DNA of 64,000 nt from RSA11 sp965652565 (GTDB taxonomy: Bacteria; Actinomycetota; Thermoleophilia; Solirubrobacterales; 70-9): contig CBFGWL010000003.1 in NCBI GenBank assembly GCA_965652565.1, forward strand, positions 1-64,000, in the 5' to 3' direction. Below the pieces are notes generated by a model, which worked only from the letters and a program-made list of their open reading frames with translations, was not told where the DNA came from and made no database searches. The translations under genes and the position numbers were made by a program. Of this stretch, positions 37,394-45,877 are shown piece after piece (the first letter of the stretch is position 1; the number at the start of each line of letters is the position of its first letter).

Positions 37394-38680
37394 GTGTCGC
37401 AGAGGGTTCTCGTCGTCGGATCCGGGGGTCGCGAGCACGCGATCGTCCGCGCGCTGGCGCGCTCCCCGCAGCAGCCGGAACTGCTGGCCGCGCCCGGCAA
37501 CGCCGGCATCGCCGCGGACGCGCGCTGCCTCAGCGTGGGCGCCGAGGACGTGCAGGGCCTGGTCGACGCGGCGGTCGAGGAGAACGTCGACCTCGTCGTC
37601 GTCGGTCCCGAGGCGCCGCTCGTCGCCGGCCTGGTGGACGCGCTGGAGGCTGCCGGCGTCCCCGCCTTCGGGCCCACGGCGGAGGCCGCGCGACTGGAGG
37701 GCTCCAAGGTCCACGCCAAGGAGATCATGCGGGAGGCGGGCGTGCCGACCGCCTCGCACGTCGTACTCCGCACCCGTGAGGAGGCGCTGGAGCACCTCGC
37801 GTGCGCGCCCTACCCCGCGGTGCTCAAGGCCGACGGACTCGCCGCCGGCAAGGGCGTGATCATCTGCCAGACGGAGGCCGAGGCGCGCGAGGCGGTGGAC
37901 GTGTTCTTCACCGAGCGCCGCTTCGGCGAGACGACCGTGGTGCTCGAGGACTTCCTCGAGGGCGAGGAGCTCTCGCTGCTCGCGCTCTGCGACGGGGAGA
38001 ACGTGGTCCCGCTCGCGCCCGCGCAGGACTACAAGCGCATCTTCGACGACGATCGCGGCCCGAACACGGGCGGCATGGGCAGCTACTCGCCCGTACCGGG
38101 CATCGATGCGGCGCGGGTCGAGGAGATCGCCGACGCCGTGCATCGCCCCGTGGTCGAGCTGCTCCGGCGCCGCGAGTCCCCGTTCCACGGCGTCCTGTAC
38201 GCGGGCCTGATGCTGACCGCGAGCGGGCCGAAGGTGCTCGAGTTCAACACCCGCTTCGGCGACCCCGAGACGCAGGCCGTGCTCCCGCGCCTCGAGTCCG
38301 ATCTGCTCGAGCTCTTCCGCGCCGCGCGCGAGCCCGGCGGCCTGGCCGGGGTGGAGGCACGCTTCGACGAACGCTGGGCGGTGACGGTCGTCCTCGCCTC
38401 GGCCGGCTATCCGGCGAGTTCGTCGAAGGGAGACGTGATTGAGGGCGTCGAGGCGGCCGCCGCCCGCGACGGCGTCGAGGTCACGCACGCCGGCACCGCG
38501 CGTGACGCCGAGGGCCGGCTCGTCACCGCCGGCGGGCGCGTTCTCAACGTCACCGCGCTGGGCAGCGACGCGGCCGAGGCCCGCGCCCGCGCCTACGAGG
38601 CCGCGCGCGAGATCAGCTTCGAGGGCATGCAGATGCGCAGCGACATCGCCGCGCGCGCCGAGCGCGCGACGGCGGGCTAG
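37394..38680 (+). CDS. purD: Phosphoribosylamine-glycine ligase (GAR synthetase)
   Basis: A 428-residue ATP-grasp enzyme, second step of purine synthesis. VLVVGSGGREHAIV opens the N-terminal domain, ADGLAAGKGV and EEFLEGEELS-like EDFLEGEELSLLAL form the ATP-grasp, and GVLYAGLM with EFNTRFGDPETQ (metal/ATP Glu) is near the end. GTG start. It is the first of a plus-strand purine set: purE follows after 35 bases and purB three bases after that. Confidence 0.96.
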   Translation: MSQRVLVVGSGGREHAIVRALARSPQQPELLAAPGNAGIAADARCLSVGAEDVQGLVDAAVEENVDLVVVGPEAPLVAGLVDALEAAGVPAFGPTAEAARLEGSKVHAKEIMREAGVPTASHVVLRTREEALEHLACAPYPAVLKADGLAAGKGVIICQTEAEAREAVDVFFTERRFGETTVVLEDFLEGEELSLLALCDGENVVPLAPAQDYKRIFDDDRGPNTGGMGSYSPVPGIDAARVEEIADAVHRPVVELLRRRESPFHGVLYAGLMLTASGPKVLEFNTRFGDPETQAVLPRLESDLLELFRAAREPGGLAGVEARFDERWAVTVVLASAGYPASSSKGDVIEGVEAAAARDGVEVTHAGTARDAEGRLVTAGGRVLNVTALGSDAAEARARAYEAAREISFEGMQMRSDIAARAERATAG

Positions 38681-38715
38681 CCCTCCCCGGAGACCCACCG
38701 ACCAAGGAGACAAGC

Positions 38716-39216
38716 ATGGAATCAGGCGAGCGAGGCACCGCGACCGGCACCCAGGGCCCGGCGACGCCCACGGAGCCGATGCCCGATGTCGAGTCCGCCT
38801 TCGAGGAGATCGAGGTCGAGGCGCCGCTCGTCGGGATCATCATGGGCTCCAAGAACGACAAGCCCAAGATGCAGCCCGCCGGGCAGGCCCTCGAGGACGC
38901 CGGCATCCGGTACGAGGTGCGCGTGATGAGCGCGCATCGCGACCCCGAGAAGGTCCGCGAGTACTGCCACGCGGCACGCATGCGCGGGCTCAAGGTGATC
39001 ATCGCCGGCGCCGGCATGTCCGCGGCGCTGCCGGGCGTCGCCGCCGCCCACACCGACCTGCCGGTGATCGGCGTGCCGATCCTGGGCAAGACGCTCGGCG
39101 GGCTCGATGCGCTGCTCTCGGTGGTGCAGATGCCGCCGGGCGTCCCCGTCGCATGCGTCGCCGTCGACGGCGCCAAGAACGCCGGCGTTTTGGCCGCGCG
39201 CATCATCAACGCCTAA
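38716..39216 (+). CDS. purE: N5-carboxyaminoimidazole ribonucleotide mutase
   Basis: 166 residues. The mutase core starts at VGIIMGSKNDKP (near 36) and has SAHRDPE, the active-site loop GAGMSAALPGVAAAHT and GVPILGKTL. A 35-residue N-terminal acidic/proline extension precedes it, longer than in E. coli PurE. It shifts CO2 on carboxyaminoimidazole ribonucleotide; its usual partner PurK is not in the window. It lies 35 bases after purD. ATG has AAGGAG just upstream (38703-38709). Confidence 0.95.
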   Translation: MESGERGTATGTQGPATPTEPMPDVESAFEEIEVEAPLVGIIMGSKNDKPKMQPAGQALEDAGIRYEVRVMSAHRDPEKVREYCHAARMRGLKVIIAGAGMSAALPGVAAAHTDLPVIGVPILGKTLGGLDALLSVVQMPPGVPVACVAVDGAKNAGVLAARIINA

Positions 39217-39219
39217 GCC

Positions 39220-40521
39220 TTGATCCCCCGCTACACCCGCGAGCAGATCGGCGCCGTCTGGACGCAGCGGCGCAAGATGGAGGGCTGGCTCGAGGTCGAG
39301 CTCGCCGTGACCGACGCGCTCGCCGCCGAGGGCATCGTCCCCGAGGAGGCCGCCAGGGCCTGCCGCGAGCGCGCCTCGTTCGAGGTCGAGGCCGTCGAGG
39401 AGCGCGAGCGCGTCACGAACCACGACGTCGCCGCGTTCGTCGACGTCGTCGCGGCGTCGGTCGGCGAGGAGGGGCGCTGGATCCACTACGGCCTCACCTC
39501 CTCCGACGTGCTCGACACCGCGCTGGCGACCCAGCTCGTCGAGGCGGGACGCATCCTGGTTGAGGGTGCGCGCGCCTACCGCGACGCGCTCATCGACCGC
39601 GCGCTCGAGCACCGCGACACGGTCTGCATCGGGCGCACCCACGGCATCCACGCCGAGCCGACGAGCTTCGGGCTGCGCCTCGCCGGCTTCGCGTTCGAGG
39701 CCGACCGCAACCTGCAGCGGCTCGAACGCGCCTTCGAGCAGGCAGCCGTGGGCAAGCTTTCGGGCGCCGTCGGCACCTACGCGACGCTGCCGCCACGGAT
39801 CGAGGCGCGCGTCATGGAGACGCTCGGGCTGCGCCGCGAGGACGCCTCGACGCAAGTCGTCCCGCGCGACCGCCACGCCGAGGTCCTGAGCGCGATCGCG
39901 CTCGCCGGCGCCGGGCTCGAGCGCTTCGCCACCGAGATCCGCAACCTGCAGCGGACCGAGATGCGCGAGGTCGAGGAGCCGTTTCGCGCCGGGCAGAAGG
40001 GCTCGTCGGCGATGCCGCACAAGCGCAACCCGATCACCTGCGAGCGCATCACCGGGCTCGCGCGGGTGCTCCGCGGCTACGCCCAGACCGGGCTCGAGAA
40101 CGTCGCGCTCTGGCACGAGCGCGACATCTCCCATTCCGGTGCCGAGCGCGTCGTGCTTCCCGACGCCACGATCGCGCTCGACTACATGCAGCACCTGGGG
40201 ACGCGGGTCGCGCGCGACATGGTCGTCCACGCCGATCGGATGCGGGAGAACCTCGAGCTCACCTACGGAGCCGTCTTCAGTCAGCGGGCGCTCACCGCGC
40301 TCGTGAACGCCGGGCTCAGCCGCGACGACGCCTACCGCCTCGTCCAGCGCAACGCCCAGGACGCCTGGGACCAGCGGGTGCCGTTCCGCGAGCTGCTCGA
40401 GCGCGCGCTCGCCGAGACGCCGGACGCGCCGGCGGTCGACCTGGACGCGATCTTCGACCCGGGCGCTTACCTGGCGAACGCCGGGGAGGTGTTCGAGCGC
40501 CTCGAGGCGCTGCGCGGCTAG
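39220..40521 (+). CDS. purB: Adenylosuccinate lyase
   Basis: A 433-residue fumarase-superfamily lyase acting at two steps of purine synthesis. The catalytic His is in GRTHGIHAEP, and the signature loop is GSSAMPHKRNP (near 265), which gives PurB rather than other superfamily members. TTG start three bases after purE; no ribosome site is visible, so it probably reinitiates from purE translation. Sequence after the stop is 66 bases before the LPFTG protein gene. Confidence 0.96.
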   Translation: MIPRYTREQIGAVWTQRRKMEGWLEVELAVTDALAAEGIVPEEAARACRERASFEVEAVEERERVTNHDVAAFVDVVAASVGEEGRWIHYGLTSSDVLDTALATQLVEAGRILVEGARAYRDALIDRALEHRDTVCIGRTHGIHAEPTSFGLRLAGFAFEADRNLQRLERAFEQAAVGKLSGAVGTYATLPPRIEARVMETLGLRREDASTQVVPRDRHAEVLSAIALAGAGLERFATEIRNLQRTEMREVEEPFRAGQKGSSAMPHKRNPITCERITGLARVLRGYAQTGLENVALWHERDISHSGAERVVLPDATIALDYMQHLGTRVARDMVVHADRMRENLELTYGAVFSQRALTALVNAGLSRDDAYRLVQRNAQDAWDQRVPFRELLERALAETPDAPAVDLDAIFDPGAYLANAGEVFERLEALRG

Positions 40522-40587
40522 CCGCGCTCCTTCCAACAGTCGTCCACCCGCGTTTCAACACCCTCCTGGTGAGGAATCTCACCACTG

Positions 40588-40926
40588 ATGAGTAATGGGG
40601 TCACCGCAAGCGTCCGCCGCGTTCGCTTTCCCACCGCGCTCACGTTGCTGGGCACGATCCTGATAGCCGTTGGGGCCGGGCTGCTCGCGGCAGAGCTCTC
40701 GACCGTCCAGGCGCAGGAGATCGTCGCCGGCGCGGGCAGCGCCGACACCGCGCCGTTCAACCAGGGCGCCGCCGGCGCCCAACTGCCAACCGCCGCCGTG
40801 GCCGGTGACACGGGTGACTCGACCGGCCTTCTGCCGTTCACCGGCGCCGTCGCGATCCCGATGATCGTCGTCGGGTTGATCGCCGTGGCGAGCGGCTTCC
40901 TGCTGCGGCGACGAGCCGAACGCTGA
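40588..40926 (+). CDS. Small LPFTG cell-wall-anchored protein
   Basis: 112 residues with all parts of a sortase substrate: N-terminal hydrophobic segment (about 15-36, TLLGTILIAVGAGLLAAEL) as signal or anchor, a Ala/Gly/Thr-rich middle, then LPFTG near 82-86, a hydrophobic helix AVAIPMIVVGLIAVASGFLL and RRRAER at the end. No sortase gene is in the window. The middle has no domain. It may be displayed on the surface where the sulfated or glycosylated products of the neighbouring enzymes act; that is speculation. Confidence 0.72.
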   Translation: MSNGVTASVRRVRFPTALTLLGTILIAVGAGLLAAELSTVQAQEIVAGAGSADTAPFNQGAAGAQLPTAAVAGDTGDSTGLLPFTGAVAIPMIVVGLIAVASGFLLRRRAER

Positions 40927-40938
40927 ACGAGCCGACGG

Positions 40939-43101
40939 TTGGACGCGACCGCTGGGCTGCTGGGCTCCATCGCGGGGTTCGCGGCGGTCTGGGTGCTGCC
41001 CGGGTTCGCGCTCGGCGCGCTGGCCGACCGCCTCGGCACTCGAACCGCACCGCGCCCGGCGGTTGAGCTCGCCCGCGCGCTCGTTCTCAGCCTCGCCTTC
41101 CTCGCCGTCGTCGGCGGCACGCTGCTCGCGCTCCGGTGGTTCGGCGGCGCCCAGCTTGCCGTGCCGGTTCTCCTCACAGCCGTGGCCGGGCTCCCGGCCG
41201 CGTTGCGCTGGGCGCAAGACGCTGTCCAACCATGGTGGCGCACGCTGGCCCTGCTCGCGCTGGCGCTGCCCTGGCTGGCGTCGGCGGCCACCACGAAGGC
41301 CACTCCCTCGCACTCCTACCAGTGGTACTACTGGGAGCTCGGTCGGCAGCTCAGCGAAGCGGGCGGAGTGCCGAGCTTCGTACTCGAGTTCGGGGAGCAG
41401 GTTCGCTGGCACCCGGACTACGTCTTCTTCAGTGTGGGCAGTGAGGCCTACCGCTGGCTGACCGGGCCACTCGGCGAGACCGCGGCGATCGTCGGCTGGC
41501 GCGCGCCGGTGGCCCTGACCGCGCTGGCCCTCGCTTACGCGACGCTGCGGCTGTGGCTGACGCGCGCTCCCGCGATCATCGGCTGTGCGGCGCTGGCCGC
41601 CTCCACGTACTTCCTCGTCAAATTCGACGCCTACAAGCCGGAGTCGCTGGGCGCGGTTCCCGCGCTCGCCGCGCTGGTGCTCGCCGTGAGCGGGGTACGC
41701 GCACGCTCGGCCGGCGCGCTCCTGCTCGCGGGCGCGGGCGCGGGCCTGGCGATGGGGGTCCACGGCATCGCCGCCGCGGTAATCGGCGCGATCGGAGGGA
41801 TCGCCGCGCTTGTCGAGTGGCGGATGCGCCGGTCCGAGCCCGCGCTTGCGTTCCGAGCGCTCCTGGCAGCGGCCGCGCTCACGATCACCGTGATCATCGC
41901 GACCGGGCTCGCGTTGCAGGGGCGTGCGGTCGTGGCGAGCGACGCCGCCAATCCGGCCCTCGGTCGCGGCGAGGACCCGACCTGGGCCTTCCTGCGCCGC
42001 CACGAGGGCGAGTTCGGAGATCGCTTCCCGCCCGCCGCCACCACACGGGCTGTCGCGTCGATCCGGCGTCCGTGGCCCGCCGCGCTCGTGCGCGACGGCG
42101 GCTGGGCGCTCTTGCTCGCGGCCATCGCGGCTGCGCTCGTCGCCGCCCTGCGCAGCGGCCGCCCCCGCACCCGGCGCGCCGCCGCGATCCTGCTCGCCGC
42201 GCTCGCCCTGCTCGCGCTCGCCGGCCTCGCATTCGCGCTCGCATTCGACACGTTCATCCCGCAGCACACGGGAATGACCCGGATGGGCGCCTACTCCTAC
42301 CTGGTGCTGGCGCTGGCCGTCGGGGTGGCCGCGCAGCTCGGCTGGTCGTGGGCCCGCCGGCGCTTCGGGGCCGTACCGTCCGGCCTCGCGGCGGGCGTGC
42401 TTGCGTTCGCGCTGACTTGGTCGGTCGCGACCGCCAACACGACCCTGGCGGGCTCGCGGGAGCTGGGACCGGCAGGCGAGCAGGTACTCGAGCGCCTGCG
42501 TGCGGAGGAGGCTCCGGGCACGGTGCTGAGCAACGCCAGCACGCGCGGCCTGATCGAGTTCGCGGCGCGCCGCGAGGCGCCCATCGAGGGCCGCCAACCG
42601 GTCATCGAGGACCCCGGGTTCCTGCGCGCGGCCAACGCCCGGCTGGAGCAGGTCGAGCGCTTCTTCAACAACGCCGGCCTGGATGGCCCGCGAGCCGATC
42701 GCGCGGTGCTCGACCAGCTCGACGTGGGCTGGATCATCGCGGCCGACCCGCCGGAGGCGCTCGGCACGCCCTTCAGCTTCAGCGTTCCTGCCGGCCTCGC
42801 CGAGCGACTTGCCCGGGAACCCGGGCTCAGCGAGGCGTTCGCCGCCCCCGGGCTCACGGTGTTCCGGGTGGCGGGCGCAGGCCCCGTCGCTCGGGTCGGC
42901 TCCGCGCAAGAACTTGCCGCGCGCTGGGGGCTCGCCCTCGGCGCCACTTTGCTGATCACGACAACGCTCGCCCAGCTCGCACGCGCGCGGGATGGGCGCA
43001 CGAACGAAAGGAGTACCGATGAGGACCACGACGCTGGCCGGGGCCGCCGCTCTGGTGCTTACAGCCACCGCGTTGCTGGGCTGTGGCGGTGGCGGGGATG
43101 A
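40939..43101 (+). CDS. Polytopic membrane protein, GT-C glycosyltransferase-like
   Basis: 720 residues with about 11-12 hydrophobic segments (from SIAGFAAVWVLPGFALGALAD on) separated by short loops, and a larger periplasmic-looking region after about 500. The pattern resembles lipid-linked sugar transferases of the GT-C type or mannosyl/arabinosyl transferases, with SYQWYYWELGRQLSEAGG in an early loop, but no diagnostic Asp pair was located with certainty. TTG start 13 bases after the LPFTG gene. Its end overlaps the following lipoprotein gene by 83 bases, one of the longer overlaps here. Function remains open. Confidence 0.6.
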   Translation: MDATAGLLGSIAGFAAVWVLPGFALGALADRLGTRTAPRPAVELARALVLSLAFLAVVGGTLLALRWFGGAQLAVPVLLTAVAGLPAALRWAQDAVQPWWRTLALLALALPWLASAATTKATPSHSYQWYYWELGRQLSEAGGVPSFVLEFGEQVRWHPDYVFFSVGSEAYRWLTGPLGETAAIVGWRAPVALTALALAYATLRLWLTRAPAIIGCAALAASTYFLVKFDAYKPESLGAVPALAALVLAVSGVRARSAGALLLAGAGAGLAMGVHGIAAAVIGAIGGIAALVEWRMRRSEPALAFRALLAAAALTITVIIATGLALQGRAVVASDAANPALGRGEDPTWAFLRRHEGEFGDRFPPAATTRAVASIRRPWPAALVRDGGWALLLAAIAAALVAALRSGRPRTRRAAAILLAALALLALAGLAFALAFDTFIPQHTGMTRMGAYSYLVLALAVGVAAQLGWSWARRRFGAVPSGLAAGVLAFALTWSVATANTTLAGSRELGPAGEQVLERLRAEEAPGTVLSNASTRGLIEFAARREAPIEGRQPVIEDPGFLRAANARLEQVERFFNNAGLDGPRADRAVLDQLDVGWIIAADPPEALGTPFSFSVPAGLAERLAREPGLSEAFAAPGLTVFRVAGAGPVARVGSAQELAARWGLALGATLLITTTLAQLARARDGRTNERSTDEDHDAGRGRRSGAYSHRVAGLWRWRG

Positions 43102-43531
43102 TCAGCCGGAGAGCGCCGCGGAAGACGCGCCGCGGACCCTGACACGCGAGGACATCCGCGCGTACCCGTCCGGCTCCCCGGAGCGCGCCACGCTCGAGTG
43201 GTGGCGGGATCTGCAGTTCCAGAACGCGGGCGGCGCGCACGCGCGCTACGTCGAGGACGCTGCACCGCCGCTCGAGGACCTGAATCGTCAGATCTCGATC
43301 GCCGCCTCCTCCTTCGTCGGGATCCCGGAGATCGTGGACACCTCCAAGGAGGACGGGCTCGCGACCGTGTACCTGCAGATCAGCCCGCCGGGCAGCTCGG
43401 CGCCGCCGCGCACCCTGAGCGTGAACCTGGCGAAGGAGGACGGCAACTGGCTGATTCGCGACAACCTGCTGGTCGAGCAGGCGGTGAACCGCGTCGCGCG
43501 CATCCGCGCCCAGCAGGAGTCGGGCGACTAG
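43019..43531 (+). CDS. Lipoprotein of unknown function
   Basis: 170 residues. The N-terminus MRTTTLAGAAALVLTATALLGC is a signal peptide with lipobox LLGC (Cys22); AAAGGAG at about 43007-43013 sets the ATG at 43019 as start. Lgt (7889) would lipidate it. The mature part has RTLTREDIRAYPSGSPERATLEWW and LQFQNAGGAHARYVEDAAPP, and it ends with alternating beta strands and helix (NRVARIRAQQE). I do not recognise the fold. It overlaps the membrane protein gene by 83 bases. Confidence 0.7.
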   Translation: MRTTTLAGAAALVLTATALLGCGGGGDDQPESAAEDAPRTLTREDIRAYPSGSPERATLEWWRDLQFQNAGGAHARYVEDAAPPLEDLNRQISIAASSFVGIPEIVDTSKEDGLATVYLQISPPGSSAPPRTLSVNLAKEDGNWLIRDNLLVEQAVNRVARIRAQQESGD

Positions 43532-43549
43532 AGGACTAGAGGTGAGAGC

Positions 43550-43840
43550 TCAGCGCGTGCGCGCGAAGCGCTCGACCGCCGCGATCAGCTCGTCGACCTT
43601 CTCGTCGGCCTCCTCGCCGCCGCGCTGGATCGCGCCGCGAACGCAGTGGTCCGTGTGCTCGGCGAGGAGCTTGAGTGCGACGCCGTCGAGCGCGCGCGAG
43701 ATCGCCCCGATCTGCGTCAGCACGTCGATGCAGTACGCGTCCTCCTCGACCATCCGCGTCACGCCACGGACCTGGCCTTCGATCCGGGCGAGCCTGCGGA
43801 GCACGGCCTCGCGCTCCTCGCTGTATCCGGGATGATCCAT
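43550..43840 (-). CDS. CsoR-family copper-sensing (or related metal) repressor
   Basis: A 96-residue all-helical repressor. The copper-site residues are Cys37 in AYCIDV, His62 and Cys66 in EHTDHC, matching the Cys-His-Cys trio of CsoR. EEREAVLRRLARIEGQVRGV is the DNA-binding region. Copper should release it from the operator at 43850-43868. No copper ATPase or chaperone gene is adjacent; the divergent gene is purC. It converges with the lipoprotein gene (19 bases). CsoR-type sequences also include sulfide or formaldehyde sensors, so copper is only the likeliest ligand. Confidence 0.88.
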   Translation of the reverse strand: MDHPGYSEEREAVLRRLARIEGQVRGVTRMVEEDAYCIDVLTQIGAISRALDGVALKLLAEHTDHCVRGAIQRGGEEADEKVDELIAAVERFARTR

Positions 43841-43849
43841 CGGCTCGAC

Positions 43850-43868
43850 TATACCGGGCGGGGGTATC
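43850..43868. promoter_or_regulatory. Putative CsoR operator
   Basis: TATACC and GGGGTATCC form an ATACC/GGTAT dyad (43851-43855 and 43863-43867) around a G-rich centre, the layout of CsoR operators. It lies in the 50 bases between the divergent csoR-like and purC starts, so bound repressor could affect both. Confidence 0.6.
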
Positions 43869-43890
43869 CCGTCTGTACCATCGGCAGGCC

Positions 43891-44748
43891 TTGACGACCT
43901 CCCTTGCAGATCTGCGCCTGCTGTCCAGCGGCAAGGTCCGCGAGATGTACCAGCTCGAGGACGACCTGCTGATGGTCGCCTCGGATCGCATCTCCGCGTA
44001 CGACGTCGTCCTGCCCACGCCGATCCCGGACAAGGGCCGCGTGCTGACGCAGATGTCGGTGTTCTGGTTCGAGACGACCGGCCACATCTGCCCCAACCAT
44101 CTGATCTCCCAGGAGGTGCCCGAGGAGGTGCGCGGGCGCGCCCTGCGCGTGCGCAAGCTCGACATGTATCCCGTCGAGTGCGTGGTCCGCGGCTATCTCT
44201 CGGGATCGGGCTGGAAGGAGTACCGCGCGTCGCAGTCCGTCTGCGGCATCGAGCTGCCGGCCGGGCTGCGCGAGTCGGACAGGCTGCCCGAGCCGATCTT
44301 CACGCCCGCGACCAAGGCCGAGGAGGGCGAGCACGACGAGAACGTCGACTTCGAGCGGGCCGTCCAGATCGTCGGGGACCGCGGCCTGATGGAGCGCCTG
44401 CGCGACATCTCGATCGCGCTGTACACGCACGCCGCCGAGCACGCCGCGGAGCGGGGGATCATCATCGCCGACACCAAGTTCGAGTTCGGCGCCGCCGCCG
44501 ACGCGGAGATCGTGCTCGCCGACGAGGTGCTTACGCCCGACTCCTCGCGGTTCTGGCCGGCCGACGCGTACGAGCCGGGGCGCGGGCAGTCGTCCTTCGA
44601 CAAGCAGTACGTGCGCGACTGGCTCGACGAGTCGGGCTGGGACCACAACCCGCCGGGGCCCGAGCTCCCCGCGGAGGTCGTCGCGAACACGCGGACGAAG
44701 TACGTCGAGGCCTACGAGCGCATCACCGGCCGTTCGCTCGACGGTTGA
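43891..44748 (+). CDS. purC: Phosphoribosylaminoimidazole-succinocarboxamide synthase
   Basis: 285 residues. SSGKVREMYQLEDDLLMVASDRISAYDVV (split here as GKVREMY and SDRISAYD) and FEFGAAAD, EVLTPDSSRFWP mark SAICAR synthetase, which joins aspartate to CAIR. TTG at 43891 is the start by alignment to the first strand (LTTSLADLRLLSSGKVREMY); the frame upstream is a shadow. No ribosome site; expression may be leaderless or from the csoR-linked promoter region. It lies 17 bases before a glycosyltransferase gene, so purC is likely cotranscribed with surface-sugar genes. Confidence 0.94.
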   Translation: MTTSLADLRLLSSGKVREMYQLEDDLLMVASDRISAYDVVLPTPIPDKGRVLTQMSVFWFETTGHICPNHLISQEVPEEVRGRALRVRKLDMYPVECVVRGYLSGSGWKEYRASQSVCGIELPAGLRESDRLPEPIFTPATKAEEGEHDENVDFERAVQIVGDRGLMERLRDISIALYTHAAEHAAERGIIIADTKFEFGAAADAEIVLADEVLTPDSSRFWPADAYEPGRGQSSFDKQYVRDWLDESGWDHNPPGPELPAEVVANTRTKYVEAYERITGRSLDG

Positions 44749-44764
44749 GTCGCGCTCGCCGGGG

Positions 44765-45877
44765 ATGGCGATGCGACTCGTCATGACGCTGCGGGTCCGC
44801 GACGAAGCGGACATCTTCGAGGAGAACCTGCGCTTCCATCGCGCCCAGGGAGTCGACCGCTTCGTCGCGCTCGACAACGGCTCGGTCGGCTCCATCCGCG
44901 ACATCCTCGACCGCTGGAGCGACGCCGGCCTGCTGGAGCGCATCTCCAGGCCCGCTGGTGAGAGCTCGCGCAGGCGCGCGGAGTGGGTCACCCTGATGGC
45001 GCGGCGGGCGGCCACCCACCACGCCGCCGATTGGGTCATCAACAACGACGCGGACGAGTTCTGGTGGCCCCTGCGTGGATCGCTGCGCGACGTGTTCGCC
45101 GCGATCCCCGAGCGCTACGCCGCGCTGAGCGCCCCGCGCACGGAGTTCGTCCCGCGCGCGGGCGAGGAGCCCTGGCCTGAGCGCCTGATCTACCGCGAGC
45201 GCCTCTCCAGCACGCTCCCGAAGCGCGCCCACCGCGCCCATCCGGAGGTCCTCGCGAACCCGCACATGGCCCGCATCCCGGGCGCCGGCGCGCCGTCGCA
45301 CCGCGGGCGGGCCTGGCTGCGCACGAAGGCGACTCGGCAGCGCCCCAGCGACGTGCCCGCGCCGGTGCCGCGCTGGCCGGTGCGGGTCCTGCACTTCCCC
45401 GTGCGTTCGCTCGAGCAGTTCCGTGCCCGCGTGGAGCGGGCCCAAGCGGCCGGCCGCCACAGCGGCGTGGCGCGCGCCGGCGAGCTCTACGCGTCACTCG
45501 CGGAGGGGACGCTGGAGCGCCGCTACGCCGAGGTCGCCTACGACGACGAAGCGATCGCGGCGGGCGTGCGCGCCGGCGAGCTCGTTGAGGACTCTCGCCT
45601 GCGCGACTTTCTGCGCGTGTGCCCCGGGCTCGACGGGCCGGCTGAGTGGACGCCGCCCCCGGGTCTCGATCCCGAGCCGGGCGAGGAGACGGAGCTCGCC
45701 GACGACGGCCTCGCCGCGCTGCTGCGCGGCGAGCAGCTCGCGGAGGGCCGCCTGCGCACCGCCAGGCGGCGCCTGCGCCGCCTGGAGCGCGAGCTCGAGC
45801 GCGCCCGCGAGACCGACGACACGAACCTCCGCCGGCGCGTTGCGCGCCGGCTGCGGACCCGGCGGGATTCACGGTGA
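44765..45877 (+). CDS. GT2/GT92-like glycosyltransferase, paralog
   Basis: 370 residues; related to the genes at 28461 and 60895. MRLVMTLRVRDEADIFEENLRFH is the N-terminus and NNDADEFWWP (near 90) the donor motif. The end VEDSRLRDFLRVCPGLDG is followed by a charged tail, GEQLAEGRLRTARRRLRR. ATG at 44765 (or 44771); a ribosome site is not obvious. Its TGA overlaps the GTG of the next sulfotransferase as GTGA, so they are translated together and probably act on the same molecule. Confidence 0.78.
   Translation: MAMRLVMTLRVRDEADIFEENLRFHRAQGVDRFVALDNGSVGSIRDILDRWSDAGLLERISRPAGESSRRRAEWVTLMARRAATHHAADWVINNDADEFWWPLRGSLRDVFAAIPERYAALSAPRTEFVPRAGEEPWPERLIYRERLSSTLPKRAHRAHPEVLANPHMARIPGAGAPSHRGRAWLRTKATRQRPSDVPAPVPRWPVRVLHFPVRSLEQFRARVERAQAAGRHSGVARAGELYASLAEGTLERRYAEVAYDDEAIAAGVRAGELVEDSRLRDFLRVCPGLDGPAEWTPPPGLDPEPGEETELADDGLAALLRGEQLAEGRLRTARRRLRRLERELERARETDDTNLRRRVARRLRTRRDSR

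Noticed and set aside
35000..38713. Very long antisense open frame of 1237 codons on the minus strand
   Set aside because: It runs opposite to purD, the GYD gene and two sulfotransferase genes, has arginine/leucine-rich low-complexity translation and no domain; a GC-skew artefact.
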